43,896 nucleotides of DNA, taken from NCBI GenBank assembly GCA_029262835.1, contig JAJCYQ010000075.1, forward strand, positions 1-43,896. Reading direction: 5' to 3'. The position numbers were made by a program, and so were the translations under genes. This document shows positions 6,161 to 14,248 of the stretch, one piece after another (positions within the stretch are counted from its first letter, which is position 1; each line of letters begins with the position of its first letter). The notes beneath the pieces were generated by a model. The model worked only from the letters and a program-made list of their open reading frames with translations, did not search any database and was not told where the DNA came from. Source of the DNA: Bacteroidota bacterium. GTDB lineage: Bacteria > Bacteroidota > Rhodothermia > Rhodothermales > UBA10348.

Positions 6161-6967
6161 ATGGCCCGTCTCTTCTGCTACCTGTTCCTCATAGCCATAG
6201 TCGCCGGGTGTACAACGGACGCCACTGGCCCTCGTGTCGCTGCACCCACCGAAATCGCTGCTGGCTACCCCTCGGCTGAGGCCATTCCGCCGGGTGAAGT
6301 ACGGCTGCGTGAGATCAGCGATGGCCTTTGGGTCCACGTGGCGACGCAGGAGTTCAACGGCGTTGTTTACCCATCGAACGGGCTGATTGTCCGCGACAGT
6401 AACGAGCTGCTACTGATCGATACGGCGTGGGGTGCTGAAAACACGGCCGCGCTGCTCGTCGCGATAGAAGCCGAGATTGGTCTGCCAGTGCGCCGCGCTC
6501 TGTCGACCCATTTCCACGACGATCGCGTGGCTGGCGTTGACACGCTCCGAGCGGCAGGCGTCGAGACCTTTGCTACACCGCTGACGCGGCGGCTTGCCGA
6601 GGCCGAAGGCAACGAAGTCCCCGCGCATGCGCTCGAAGGGCTGGCGGAGCCGGGCAACGTTGTCAAGCTCGGTCCTGTCGAGGTGCTCTACCCGGGCGCC
6701 GGGCACGCGCCGGACAACGTGGTTGTGTACGTACCCGAAGCTGGCGTGCTTTTCGGCGGATGTGCCGTCTACGAAGCGTTGCGGACGGGTCCAGGAAACC
6801 TCTCCGACGCTGACATCGTCGCGTGGTCCGCATCCATCCAACGGGTCATGGAGCGGTACCCCGAGGCAAAGGTGGTCATCCCGGGTCACGGCGTTCCAGG
6901 TGGGCTGGATTTGCTCAACCACACGATCGCCGTGAACGAGGCAACGAGTGGACGTAACGGCGACTGA
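6161..6967 (+). CDS. Subclass B1 metallo-beta-lactamase, VIM-like, putative lipoprotein
   Basis: A 268-residue zinc beta-lactamase, within a couple of residues of VIM length. The Zn1 ligands are H117 and H119 (HFHDDR) and H182 (AGHAPDN). The Zn2 ligands are D121, C201 (GGCAVYE) and H243 (PGHGVPGG). From about residue 36 onward it follows the VIM enzymes, as I remember them, almost without gaps. Shared runs include [33 protein letters not shown] and PGGLDLL. The VIM active-site loop residues R208 and N213 are kept. Unlike VIM it starts with a lipobox (IVAGC, C17), so it is probably anchored to a membrane facing the periplasm, as NDM-1 is. Expected to hydrolyse penicillins, cephalosporins and carbapenems; this is inferred from family and conserved ligands. 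It follows DUF1428 by 21 bases. Confidence 0.95.
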   Translation: MARLFCYLFLIAIVAGCTTDATGPRVAAPTEIAAGYPSAEAIPPGEVRLREISDGLWVHVATQEFNGVVYPSNGLIVRDSNELLLIDTAWGAENTAALLVAIEAEIGLPVRRALSTHFHDDRVAGVDTLRAAGVETFATPLTRRLAEAEGNEVPAHALEGLAEPGNVVKLGPVEVLYPGAGHAPDNVVVYVPEAGVLFGGCAVYEALRTGPGNLSDADIVAWSASIQRVMERYPEAKVVIPGHGVPGGLDLLNHTIAVNEATSGRNGD

Positions 6968-7036
6968 GCGCGGCCGGACTGGCAATGCATGTGTCGCCCG
7001 GACCTCCTACTTTTAACTGAAAGCGTGAGGAAAACC

Positions 7037-7387
7037 ATGTCAGCAGAAAAGATCAATTATATCGAGCTGCCCGCGAGGGATATCGAAGGAACGAAAAGGT
7101 TCTTCTCCGAGGCATTCGGTTGGCGGTTTGTCGACTACGGCCCAGACTACGCATCTTTTCTGGATGCGGGCCTTGACGGCGGTTTTTACCGGTCTGACCT
7201 CGCCGCCCGGACAAACAGCGGCAGCGCACTCGTCGTGCTGTACAGTGCGGATCTTGAGGGTGCCCTCGAAAAGGTCACGCGCGCGGGCGGAACGATTATC
7301 AAGCCGACATTCGATTTCCCGGGCGGCCGGCGATTCCATTTCGCCTGTCCGAGCGGCAACGAATATGCGGTCTGGTCAGAACAGTGA
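7037..7387 (+). CDS. VOC-family protein (glyoxalase-like)
   Basis: A 116-residue VOC protein: INYIELPARDIEGTKRFFSEAFGWRF opens the fold, and FPGGRRFHFACPSGNEYAVWS closes it. This subgroup of short VOC proteins is common beside stress or resistance genes and has no fixed substrate. I chose ATG 7037, with GAGG a few bases upstream, in preference to the in-frame start at 6989, because the family homology begins with SAEKINYIELP. The stop overlaps the start of the next gene (GTGA at 7384), so the two are translationally coupled. Confidence 0.85.
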   Translation: MSAEKINYIELPARDIEGTKRFFSEAFGWRFVDYGPDYASFLDAGLDGGFYRSDLAARTNSGSALVVLYSADLEGALEKVTRAGGTIIKPTFDFPGGRRFHFACPSGNEYAVWSEQ

Positions 7388-7668
7388 GGCGCTCAGACGA
7401 AACGCACCAATGCGCAAACCTGCCGGATTGCATCCGTGTGGAACGTAGCAGTGGCTATTTCGCGGAGGCCGACAACTGGGTTCTTGTTATCTCAAGATCG
7501 GCGACCAGGCAAGACCTGGAAGAAAATCACCACCTGGAGGAGGTTGGACAAGATTTATGGAGCACCGTCCTTGAGATTTCGCATTGCCCGTATTGCGGCC
7601 TGTACCTTGGTGCCGTTCGGACCGTCGGCGCCCATACAACGCACTACGACTACACGGGTTGGACTTGA
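7384..7668 (+). CDS. Small Cys-containing protein with CPYC motif, unknown function
   Basis: A 94-residue protein starting at a GTG that overlaps the preceding stop. Four cysteines are visible: CANLPDC near the N-terminus, and ISHCPYCGLYL about 50 residues later. The spacing suggests a zinc site made from two CxxC-like knuckles. The ending HYDYTGW is shared with small uncharacterised proteins I have seen in cassettes and prophages, but I cannot name the family. Its stop (7666-7668) lies within the junction to a hydrolase fragment, so the C-terminus may have been altered by the same event. Confidence 0.55.
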   Translation: MRRSDETHQCANLPDCIRVERSSGYFAEADNWVLVISRSATRQDLEENHHLEEVGQDLWSTVLEISHCPYCGLYLGAVRTVGAHTTHYDYTGWT

Positions 7669-8128
7669 TCCTGTCCTGGCAGATGCGATTGGCAAAGATC
7701 TGGCAACCTACCTGGAAGAGAAAATATGGAAACCGTTCGGCATGGAGTCCGATGCCACATGGATGTCATACCCGGGAGGGCTGCAGACAGGAGCGTGCTG
7801 CTTCAGTGCAACCTTGCGTGATTACGGACGCCTGGGTTTGTTTGCCATCCGCAATGGCGAACAGGCCGATGGGTCGACTACGCTCCCGGAGGACTGGATG
7901 CGCAGTTCCACGAAGCCGTCACAGAGCGCACGCAATTACGGATATCTCTGGTGGCTGAACGGCGACGGTTCCTTCGCCGCAATGGGAATATATGGACAAC
8001 TCATACACGTTGACCCTGCGCGGGACCTGGTTATAGCCATTCAGAGCGCGTGGGACACGCCGGCCGGTGCCGACTACTACCTGCATCAGTCGGCATTCAT
8101 TGAGGCAGTGACGTCCGTGCTGAAGTAA
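7658..8128 (+). pseudogene. 3' fragment of a NylB-like / class C serine hydrolase
   Basis: The last about 155 residues of a beta-lactamase-family hydrolase: GKDLATYLEEKIWKPFGME, GGLQTGACCFSATLRDYGRLG and NYGYLWWLNGDG are the middle and C-terminal signatures of 6-aminohexanoate-dimer-hydrolase-like enzymes. The N-terminal half with the catalytic SxxK and YxN is absent. The family-like sequence begins abruptly at about 7658, inside the last codons of the CPYC protein. The frame is open further upstream, but that part has no family resemblance. A deletion that fused two neighbours is the simplest cause. Confidence 0.75.
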
Positions 8129-8189
8129 TTTCCGCGACAGAGCTCAGCGTCGTATGTTGATCGGGAACGGACCAACAGTGAGTACCCCC

Positions 8190-8573
8190 ATGACTCGACA
8201 TTCTGTCCACAGCCGGGCCGCCCCTGAAGCCGTCGGCCCGTACTCACAAGGCGTATGGGCCGGCGATATGCTTTTTCTGTCCGGCCAGACGCCGATTGAC
8301 CCTGCAACGGGCAAACTCGTTGAGGGAGACATCGCGCGGCAGACGCGTCAGGTGTTTGACAACCTGGAGGCGGTTCTGCTCCGCGCTGGTCTCGCCATGA
8401 ACGACGTCATCAAGTGCAACGTGTATCTCATCAACATGGCAGACTTCAATGCCATGAACAAGGTCTACGCCGAGCGTTTCTCGTCGCCATTTCCTGCTCG
8501 TACCACCGTGGCTGTGGCAGAACTACCGCTTGGTGCCCAGGTTGAGATTGAACTGGTGGCCAAGCGCCCCTGA
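8190..8573 (+). CDS. ridA: RidA family enamine/imine deaminase
   Basis: A RidA/YjgF-family protein of about 127 residues. RidA homotrimers hydrolyse reactive enamines and imines, such as 2-aminoacrylate, released by PLP enzymes. The signatures GPYSQGVWAGDMLFLSGQTPIDP and ARTTVAVAELPLGAQVEIELVA are complete, with the arginine (ARTTV) that binds the substrate carboxylate. ATG 8190 gives the family's usual N-terminus; a GTG at 8178 and an ATG at 8154 are in frame upstream. It is the last + strand gene before the metal-resistance block on the other strand. Confidence 0.9.
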   Translation: MTRHSVHSRAAPEAVGPYSQGVWAGDMLFLSGQTPIDPATGKLVEGDIARQTRQVFDNLEAVLLRAGLAMNDVIKCNVYLINMADFNAMNKVYAERFSSPFPARTTVAVAELPLGAQVEIELVAKRP

Positions 8574-8651
8574 CCCGAAATGGGTGGCCTCCCTGCTTCC
8601 CCCGCCCGAAGAACGTCGTAGAAATGAAGCGGAATCTACACACAGCCTGGA

Positions 8652-10625
8652 CTACCCGTCGCTTTTCTGATCAATGTCATCACGGTAACCGAGCAGGCGC
8701 AGGGCGTTAAAGACCACGACGAGTGTGCTACCCTCGTGAAGTGCTACCGCAGGGCCAATTCCAAGGCCAGCTATGGTAGCCGGGACGAGGAAAACGACCA
8801 TGCCGAGGCTCATCCACAAATTCTGTCTGATGATTCGGCTTGCCTGCCGCGAGAGGCCGACTGCAAATGGAAGGTGTTCCAATCGGTCGGCCATGAGCGC
8901 CACGTCGGCAGTCTCCAGCGCCACGTCCGATCCGGCCGCTCCCATGGCAATTCCGACCGTGGCATTGGCCATGGCGGGTGCGTCGTTCACGCCATCGCCC
9001 ACCATGGCTACTTTCTCCTCTCGGCTGAGGTCCTGGATGGTCTCCACCTTGTCGTCCGGCATGAGATCGCCCCGAGCCTCGTCAAGGCCGACGGAACGGG
9101 CAATGGCCTCGGCCACCCGCTGGTTGTCACCCGATATCATCACCATACGGCGAATACCCAGTTGCCGTAGCCGGGTCAATGTGTCGGCGGCCGACTCGCG
9201 CGGGGTATCCATCAGGCCGAGGACACCGAGGTAGTGCTCGCCGCGCCTGACGATCATCGTCGTGCGGCCATTCGTTTCCAGTTCTTCAACCGTCGACCGT
9301 ATGAACGCTGGCGGTGGTGGTCCTCCAATTTCACTGAACAGGTCGTCTTTGCCAATATGGACGACGTCTCCATCGAGCTGCCCCTTTATACCACGACCGG
9401 TGATACTTTCCAGGTCGTGGGCAGAGTCCAGTGCCTGTCCCTTGAAGCGCGCTAACCCGAATGCAACGACGGCGGCGGCAAGAGGGTGGTCTGAAAGCTT
9501 CTCTATGGATGCGGCGGTTCGAAGCAGGTCGTCCTCAGAAACCCCTTCTGAAGGCACAAGGTCCGTGACGCGAGGCTTTCCCTCGGTGAGCGTACCTGTT
9601 TTGTCAAATGCGATGGCGGAGAGTGTTCCCAGGTTTTCGAGTGGGCCTCCTCCTTTGATAAGAACGCCGCCACGTCCGGCCCTCGCTACACCACTGAGCA
9701 CCGCGCTCGGGGTGGCGATGGCAAGCGCACACGGGCTGGCCGCAACAAGTACCGCCATGGCCCGATAGAAGCTGGCGGAGAACGTCTCGTCCACTACGAC
9801 CCAGGCGAAGAGGAGCAGGACGACGAGTCCGAGTACCGTAGGCACAAAAATCCGTTCGAACCGGTCCGTGAACCGCTGTGTTGGGGATTTCTGTGTCTCG
9901 GCCTCAGCCACCATCTGTACGACTCGTGCCAGGGTCGATTCCGTCGAACGCCTGGCAACCATTATCTCCAGAGCACTTGTGCCGTTGATGGTGCCGGCGA
10001 AAACACGGTGAGCAGCGTCGAGCTGTACCCAGTTTTCAAGCGCTTCATCTGGATCATTGACCGGTTGCTTGTCGACGGGTACGCTCTCGCCTGTCACCGG
10101 TGCCTGGTTGACGTCGCTCGAACCCTTCACGACAAACCCGTCCGCCGGTATCCGCTCGTTCGTACGTACAATGACCGTATCTCCAACCTGCAGCTTGTCG
10201 ACAGGAATTTCGCTCTCCGTTCCATTCCTGCGAACCACAGCTGTCGCTGGCGTGAGGTCGGCCAAAGCCTCTATCGCCTTGCGGGCACGACCCATTGCGT
10301 AATGCTCGAGGGCATGCCCTATCGAAAACAGGAACAGCAGCAGTGCACCTTCGAACCACTCGCCCAGGACAGCAGCCCCAGCAGCGGCAATGAGCATCAG
10401 GAAATCGATTTCAAATCGACCAACGCGAACAGAGTCGATTACTTCGCGGATCACGTAGAACCCGCCGAAAAAATAGCCCCCAAGAAAGAGCGCGAAAGGG
10501 ATCCGTCCGGCAACTCCACTGAACGTTTCGAGCACCCAACCCAGAGTTACCGCGACACCGGAGAGGATGGCGAAAACAAGTTCTGTCTTCTGTCCAAAGA
10601 CGCCACTATGGTCATGCTTTTCCAT
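8652..10625 (-). CDS. P1B-4 type heavy-metal ATPase (CzcP/CoaT/CtpD-like)
   Basis: A 657-residue P-type ATPase that exports metal from cytoplasm to periplasm. The transmembrane metal site is SPC (S297-P-C299, in SPCALAIATPS) rather than CPC, and a later helix has HEGST (H630). Together these mark the P1B-4 subgroup, known for Co2+, Fe2+, Ni2+ or Zn2+. There is no N-terminal metal-binding domain, only a short HDH-containing leader. The actuator TGES (PVTGESVPVDK), phosphorylation site D341 (DKTGTLTEG) and hinge GDGVNDAPAMA are all present. It is the last gene of the metal operon, 66 bases after the PII-like gene. CzcP, a P1B-4 ATPase beside CzcCBA in Cupriavidus, is the closest functional precedent. 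Confidence 0.9.
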   Translation of the reverse strand: MEKHDHSGVFGQKTELVFAILSGVAVTLGWVLETFSGVAGRIPFALFLGGYFFGGFYVIREVIDSVRVGRFEIDFLMLIAAAGAAVLGEWFEGALLLFLFSIGHALEHYAMGRARKAIEALADLTPATAVVRRNGTESEIPVDKLQVGDTVIVRTNERIPADGFVVKGSSDVNQAPVTGESVPVDKQPVNDPDEALENWVQLDAAHRVFAGTINGTSALEIMVARRSTESTLARVVQMVAEAETQKSPTQRFTDRFERIFVPTVLGLVVLLLFAWVVVDETFSASFYRAMAVLVAASPCALAIATPSAVLSGVARAGRGGVLIKGGGPLENLGTLSAIAFDKTGTLTEGKPRVTDLVPSEGVSEDDLLRTAASIEKLSDHPLAAAVVAFGLARFKGQALDSAHDLESITGRGIKGQLDGDVVHIGKDDLFSEIGGPPPPAFIRSTVEELETNGRTTMIVRRGEHYLGVLGLMDTPRESAADTLTRLRQLGIRRMVMISGDNQRVAEAIARSVGLDEARGDLMPDDKVETIQDLSREEKVAMVGDGVNDAPAMANATVGIAMGAAGSDVALETADVALMADRLEHLPFAVGLSRQASRIIRQNLWMSLGMVVFLVPATIAGLGIGPAVALHEGSTLVVVFNALRLLGYRDDIDQKSDG

Positions 10626-10691
10626 TTCCCTGTTTATGTTGTGATATGCGCTCTGAAACGACGGTGCAGAAATCGAGCGACCTCCACGTTT

Positions 10692-11036
10692 TTACACAGC
10701 CGACTCCCCCCGCTCACCGGTCGAAATGCGCACCGCATCTTCAATGTGTGACAGAACGTAGATCTTGCCGTCGCCTCGAAGTCCGGTGTGGGCCGCCTCC
10801 CGTATGGTCTCGACAATCCGATCCACCATGTCGTCGTGGCAGACGGTTTCGATTTTTACGTTGGGGATGTAGTCAACAACGTCATCCTGCACGGAGTGCG
10901 GAGAATCTTTCGCGCGGCCGCGCCCGAAACCTTTGGTTTCAGACACGCTGATCCCCGTCAGTCCCTCGATTCTGTGGAGGGCCAGTGTGACATCAGAAAG
11001 CTTGTGCGGCTTGATAAAGGCTTTAATTTCTTTCAT
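10692..11036 (-). CDS. PII-like signalling protein linked to metal efflux (PII-NG type)
   Basis: A 114-residue PII-superfamily protein. The start MKEIKAFIKPHKLSDVTLALHRIEG and the C-terminal GDGKIYVLSHIEDAVRISTGERGE are clear PII signatures. The T-loop is GFGRGRAKDSPHSVQDDVVDY, without the tyrosine that GlnB proteins use for uridylylation. A distinct PII group (PII-NG) has been described beside heavy-metal RND pumps, and position and T-loop fit that group. It lies 32 bases after the CzcA-like gene and before the P1B ATPase. The C-terminal STGERGE region suggests nucleotide binding is kept. Its role, perhaps gating the pump according to ATP/ADP or metal, is inference. Confidence 0.85.
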   Translation of the reverse strand: MKEIKAFIKPHKLSDVTLALHRIEGLTGISVSETKGFGRGRAKDSPHSVQDDVVDYIPNVKIETVCHDDMVDRIVETIREAAHTGLRGDGKIYVLSHIEDAVRISTGERGESAV

Positions 11037-11068
11037 GGAAATACAGGTTTTGGTTTATCGGATTCATG

Positions 11069-14000
11069 TTATTCCGAGGCAGCCTCTGCCACGGCTGACG
11101 CTTCAGCGGCCGGTGCAATACTGAACCACTTGTAAAGCGCAGGCAGCACGAGCAGCGTCAGGATGGTGGACGTGATCAAACCACCAACCACGACAGTGGC
11201 CAGTGGTCGCTGGACCTCCGAGCCAGTACCCTGTGAGAATAGCAGTGGAATCAATCCAAGAGACGTCGTGGCGGCGGTCATCAGAACCGGTCGAAGGCGC
11301 AGAAGAGCTCCCTCGACAGAGGCTCTGTCTATGGGTACACCATCACGCAGGAGTTGATTGAAGTAGGTCACCAGGACCATGCCGTTCTCCAGCGCAATAC
11401 CGAAGAGAGCAATAAAACCCACCGATGACGGTACCGACAGATTCTGCCCGGTCAGCCACAGTCCTACGACCCCACCGACGAGCGCCAGAGGGATGTTGAT
11501 CAGAATCAGGGCGGCATTCTTGAGCGATCCAAAACTGCTGTAGAGCAGCAGAAAGACAATCAGCAACGTGATCGGTATGACGACCATGAGCCGTTTGTTG
11601 GCTTGTTGCTGTAGTTCAAATTGTCCTCCCCACGTGGTCAGATATCCGGTCGGAAGTTCTACCTGCGGGCTTATGACATCCTGCGCCTCCGCTACGAATG
11701 AACCTATATCCCGTCCTTCGACGTTAAGCTGCACCGTAATGAAACGCTGGTTGTTTTCACGTGTGATCTGACGGGGCCCTACAATTTCATCAATCGTTGT
11801 CAACTCACCGAGCGGCACCCGGATGCCCCCCGGAGCCGAGACGAGCAGCGCCGCAATTTCTTCAGGCGTGGAGCGACGCCCCTCTTCGAACCTGACATAA
11901 ATGGGAAAGCGGCGAATACCCTCGAAAATTTGTCCGGCCTCTGCACCACCAATGGCGGTGGCAACAGTCCGCTGGACATCGGTAACATTGATACCGTAGC
12001 GACTGATGGCCTGTCGGTCGACCGTGATGCGTAGCTGCGGTGTGCCTGTTACCTGGTCAGCCTGGACATCCTCGGCTCCTTCAACGGTCTGTAGCACAGC
12101 GGCAATCTCGTCCGCTTTCTCCTTGAGTACAGCCAGGTCATCACCGAACAGCTTTACGGCAAGTTCAGCCTTGACGCCTTCCAGCAGCTCGTCGACGGTC
12201 ATCTGGATGGGCTGCGTGAAATTCGTCAGCGCACCAGGCACATCTCCAACCTCTTCTCGAATGGCTGCCAGTAGATCGGCCTGACTGTCAAAGCGCCACT
12301 CATCTTCGGGAGCCAACAGCAGGTACATCTCGGCATTGTTGATGGGATCGGCATGGGCACCCACCTCGCCGCGACCTACGCGGCTTACTACACCCGAGAC
12401 CTCCGGAATCTGCATGAGTCTCCGCTCTACACGCTGCGTTGTTGCCTTACTTTCGGTCAGCGAAATCGATGGCGCCATGGTCAGGCGCAGGACAAGCGTC
12501 CCCTCCTGCAGTGTCGGAGTGAACTCGGAGCCGAGAAACGGGAATAAGGACGCCCCGATCACCATCAAGCCGCCAGCCAGGGCAATGGCCCACTTCCTCT
12601 GATTGACGAAGAACTGTACCATCGGGCGGTACCAGCTGTTCATTCTATCGAGTACGCGGTCAGCGAGGGCCTTTTTCGATCCGTGTCCTGTCGTTTCATC
12701 TTTCGGCCTCCGCATGAAAATATCCGACAGGACGGGGGTCAGGATGAGCGCGAACACAAGCGAGCCCAGCATAGCCAGTGCCGTTGTGTAAGCCAGCGGG
12801 CGAAAAGTCTTTCCTTCTACGCCCTGGAGCGTGAAAAGTGGGAGGAAAACCACGATAATGATGCCAATGGCGAAGACAACGGGTCGTGCTACTTCGGCGC
12901 AGGCACGTGCCACCACGTGTATGCGCGATTCATCGGGCGAGGATTCCCTGAGCATCCTGTCGACGTTTTCGACCATGACAATGGCTCCATCCACCATCAT
13001 GCCGATGGCAATGGCCAGCCCACCCAGCGACATCAGGTTGGCCGAAATCCCGAAGAGGTTCATGAAGACGGTGGCGAAGAGCACAGAAAACGGGATGGCC
13101 AGCGCGACCACCACACTTGGACGCCAGGATCCGAGAAAGGCCACCAGAACCATGATAACGAGCAGGATTCCTTGCCATAACGCGTTGGAGACGGTGGCTA
13201 CAGCCGCTTCTACAAGCGTTTTCTGTTCGTAATACGGCACAATATTCACGCCTTCCGGCAGAATGTCGTTGATTTCGGCCAGCTTCTCTTCAACGCGCCC
13301 GATGACAGTCGAGGAGTTGGTGCCGTAGAGCTTGACGACCATCCCGGAGACAACCTCTTCTATTCCGTTTCGAGACTGAAGGCCGCGGCGTATAGCTCCG
13401 CCTATTTCCACCTTCGCAAGATCCTTCACGAAAATCGGCGTCCCGTCCGTAGTCGCAACGACCACATTCTCCATGTCGGTCAGTCCGGTAGCGAGACCGA
13501 CCGAGCGAACAATGAACTGTTCACTCTGCTGTTCTATGAACTGGGCACCGACGTTCAGGTTATTCTCTTCCAGTGCGTCAACCACGTCGTCCAACGTGAC
13601 GTTGTAGCGCAACAGCGCGTCCGGGTTTACGTTGACCTGGAACTGCCGTTCGAAGCCGCCGATACCCAACACCTCCGTGACTCCGGGCACCGTCTGCAGG
13701 TTGAACTTGACAATCCAATCCTGCATGGTGCGGAGCTCTTCCAGCGAGTACTGTCCCGTTGTGTCGTCGAGGTAGTAGAAGAGAACGAGCCCCATTCCCG
13801 TCGAAATTGGCCCCATTCCTGGCTCACCGAAACCGGGTGGGATCTGCTCTTTCGCCTCATTCAGTCGTTCGCCGACCAACTGCCTGGCGAAATAAATGTC
13901 CGTTCCTTCCTCGAAGTAAATACTGACTACCGAGAGGCCGAAGTTCGAGATGGAGCGGATTTCCTCCAGATTGGGCAACCCATTCATGGCCGTTTCGACC

Positions 14001-14200
14001 GGATACGTCACGTATCGTTCGACTTCCTCAGGCGCAAGACCTTCGGTGACTGTAAAGACCTGTACCAGGGAAGGGGAGACGTCGGGAAATGCATCGATGG
14101 GAAGCCGCTGGTAGCTGAACCAGCCAGCCACCATCACGAGCACGCCCAGTACGAGTATGAGCAGGCGGCTCCTGAGGACAGAATAAATGAGTTTTTTCAT
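11069..14200 (-). CDS. HME-RND inner-membrane metal/proton antiporter (CzcA/CusA family)
   Basis: A 1043-residue RND pump of the heavy-metal-efflux group, full length, with twelve membrane helices and two large periplasmic loops. The N-terminus RLLILVLGVLVMVAGWFSYQRLPIDAFPDVSP and the central GGLAIAIGMMVDGAIVMVENVDR are family signatures. In CzcA the second motif has DFG..VDG....E; here the first Asp is Ala, while the VDG Asp and the Glu remain. Substrate cannot be set from this, and the Ala is also seen in the monovalent-metal (CusA) branch. The protein would take metal from the periplasm and pass it through the adaptor and outer-membrane factor encoded upstream. It is followed by the PII-like gene. 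Confidence 0.92.
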   Translation of the reverse strand: MKKLIYSVLRSRLLILVLGVLVMVAGWFSYQRLPIDAFPDVSPSLVQVFTVTEGLAPEEVERYVTYPVETAMNGLPNLEEIRSISNFGLSVVSIYFEEGTDIYFARQLVGERLNEAKEQIPPGFGEPGMGPISTGMGLVLFYYLDDTTGQYSLEELRTMQDWIVKFNLQTVPGVTEVLGIGGFERQFQVNVNPDALLRYNVTLDDVVDALEENNLNVGAQFIEQQSEQFIVRSVGLATGLTDMENVVVATTDGTPIFVKDLAKVEIGGAIRRGLQSRNGIEEVVSGMVVKLYGTNSSTVIGRVEEKLAEINDILPEGVNIVPYYEQKTLVEAAVATVSNALWQGILLVIMVLVAFLGSWRPSVVVALAIPFSVLFATVFMNLFGISANLMSLGGLAIAIGMMVDGAIVMVENVDRMLRESSPDESRIHVVARACAEVARPVVFAIGIIIVVFLPLFTLQGVEGKTFRPLAYTTALAMLGSLVFALILTPVLSDIFMRRPKDETTGHGSKKALADRVLDRMNSWYRPMVQFFVNQRKWAIALAGGLMVIGASLFPFLGSEFTPTLQEGTLVLRLTMAPSISLTESKATTQRVERRLMQIPEVSGVVSRVGRGEVGAHADPINNAEMYLLLAPEDEWRFDSQADLLAAIREEVGDVPGALTNFTQPIQMTVDELLEGVKAELAVKLFGDDLAVLKEKADEIAAVLQTVEGAEDVQADQVTGTPQLRITVDRQAISRYGINVTDVQRTVATAIGGAEAGQIFEGIRRFPIYVRFEEGRRSTPEEIAALLVSAPGGIRVPLGELTTIDEIVGPRQITRENNQRFITVQLNVEGRDIGSFVAEAQDVISPQVELPTGYLTTWGGQFELQQQANKRLMVVIPITLLIVFLLLYSSFGSLKNAALILINIPLALVGGVVGLWLTGQNLSVPSSVGFIALFGIALENGMVLVTYFNQLLRDGVPIDRASVEGALLRLRPVLMTAATTSLGLIPLLFSQGTGSEVQRPLATVVVGGLITSTILTLLVLPALYKWFSIAPAAEASAVAEAASE

Positions 14201-14248
14201 AGTCTTATATCAACAGAGTATCATTATCAGGGAAGTCGGTACATGCTT

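Noticed and set aside
10685-10696. CACGTTTTTACA shared with 15539-15550 as a regulatory element
   Set aside because: Only 12 bases, each lying at a gene end in the metal operon; chance or A/T bias is enough to explain it.
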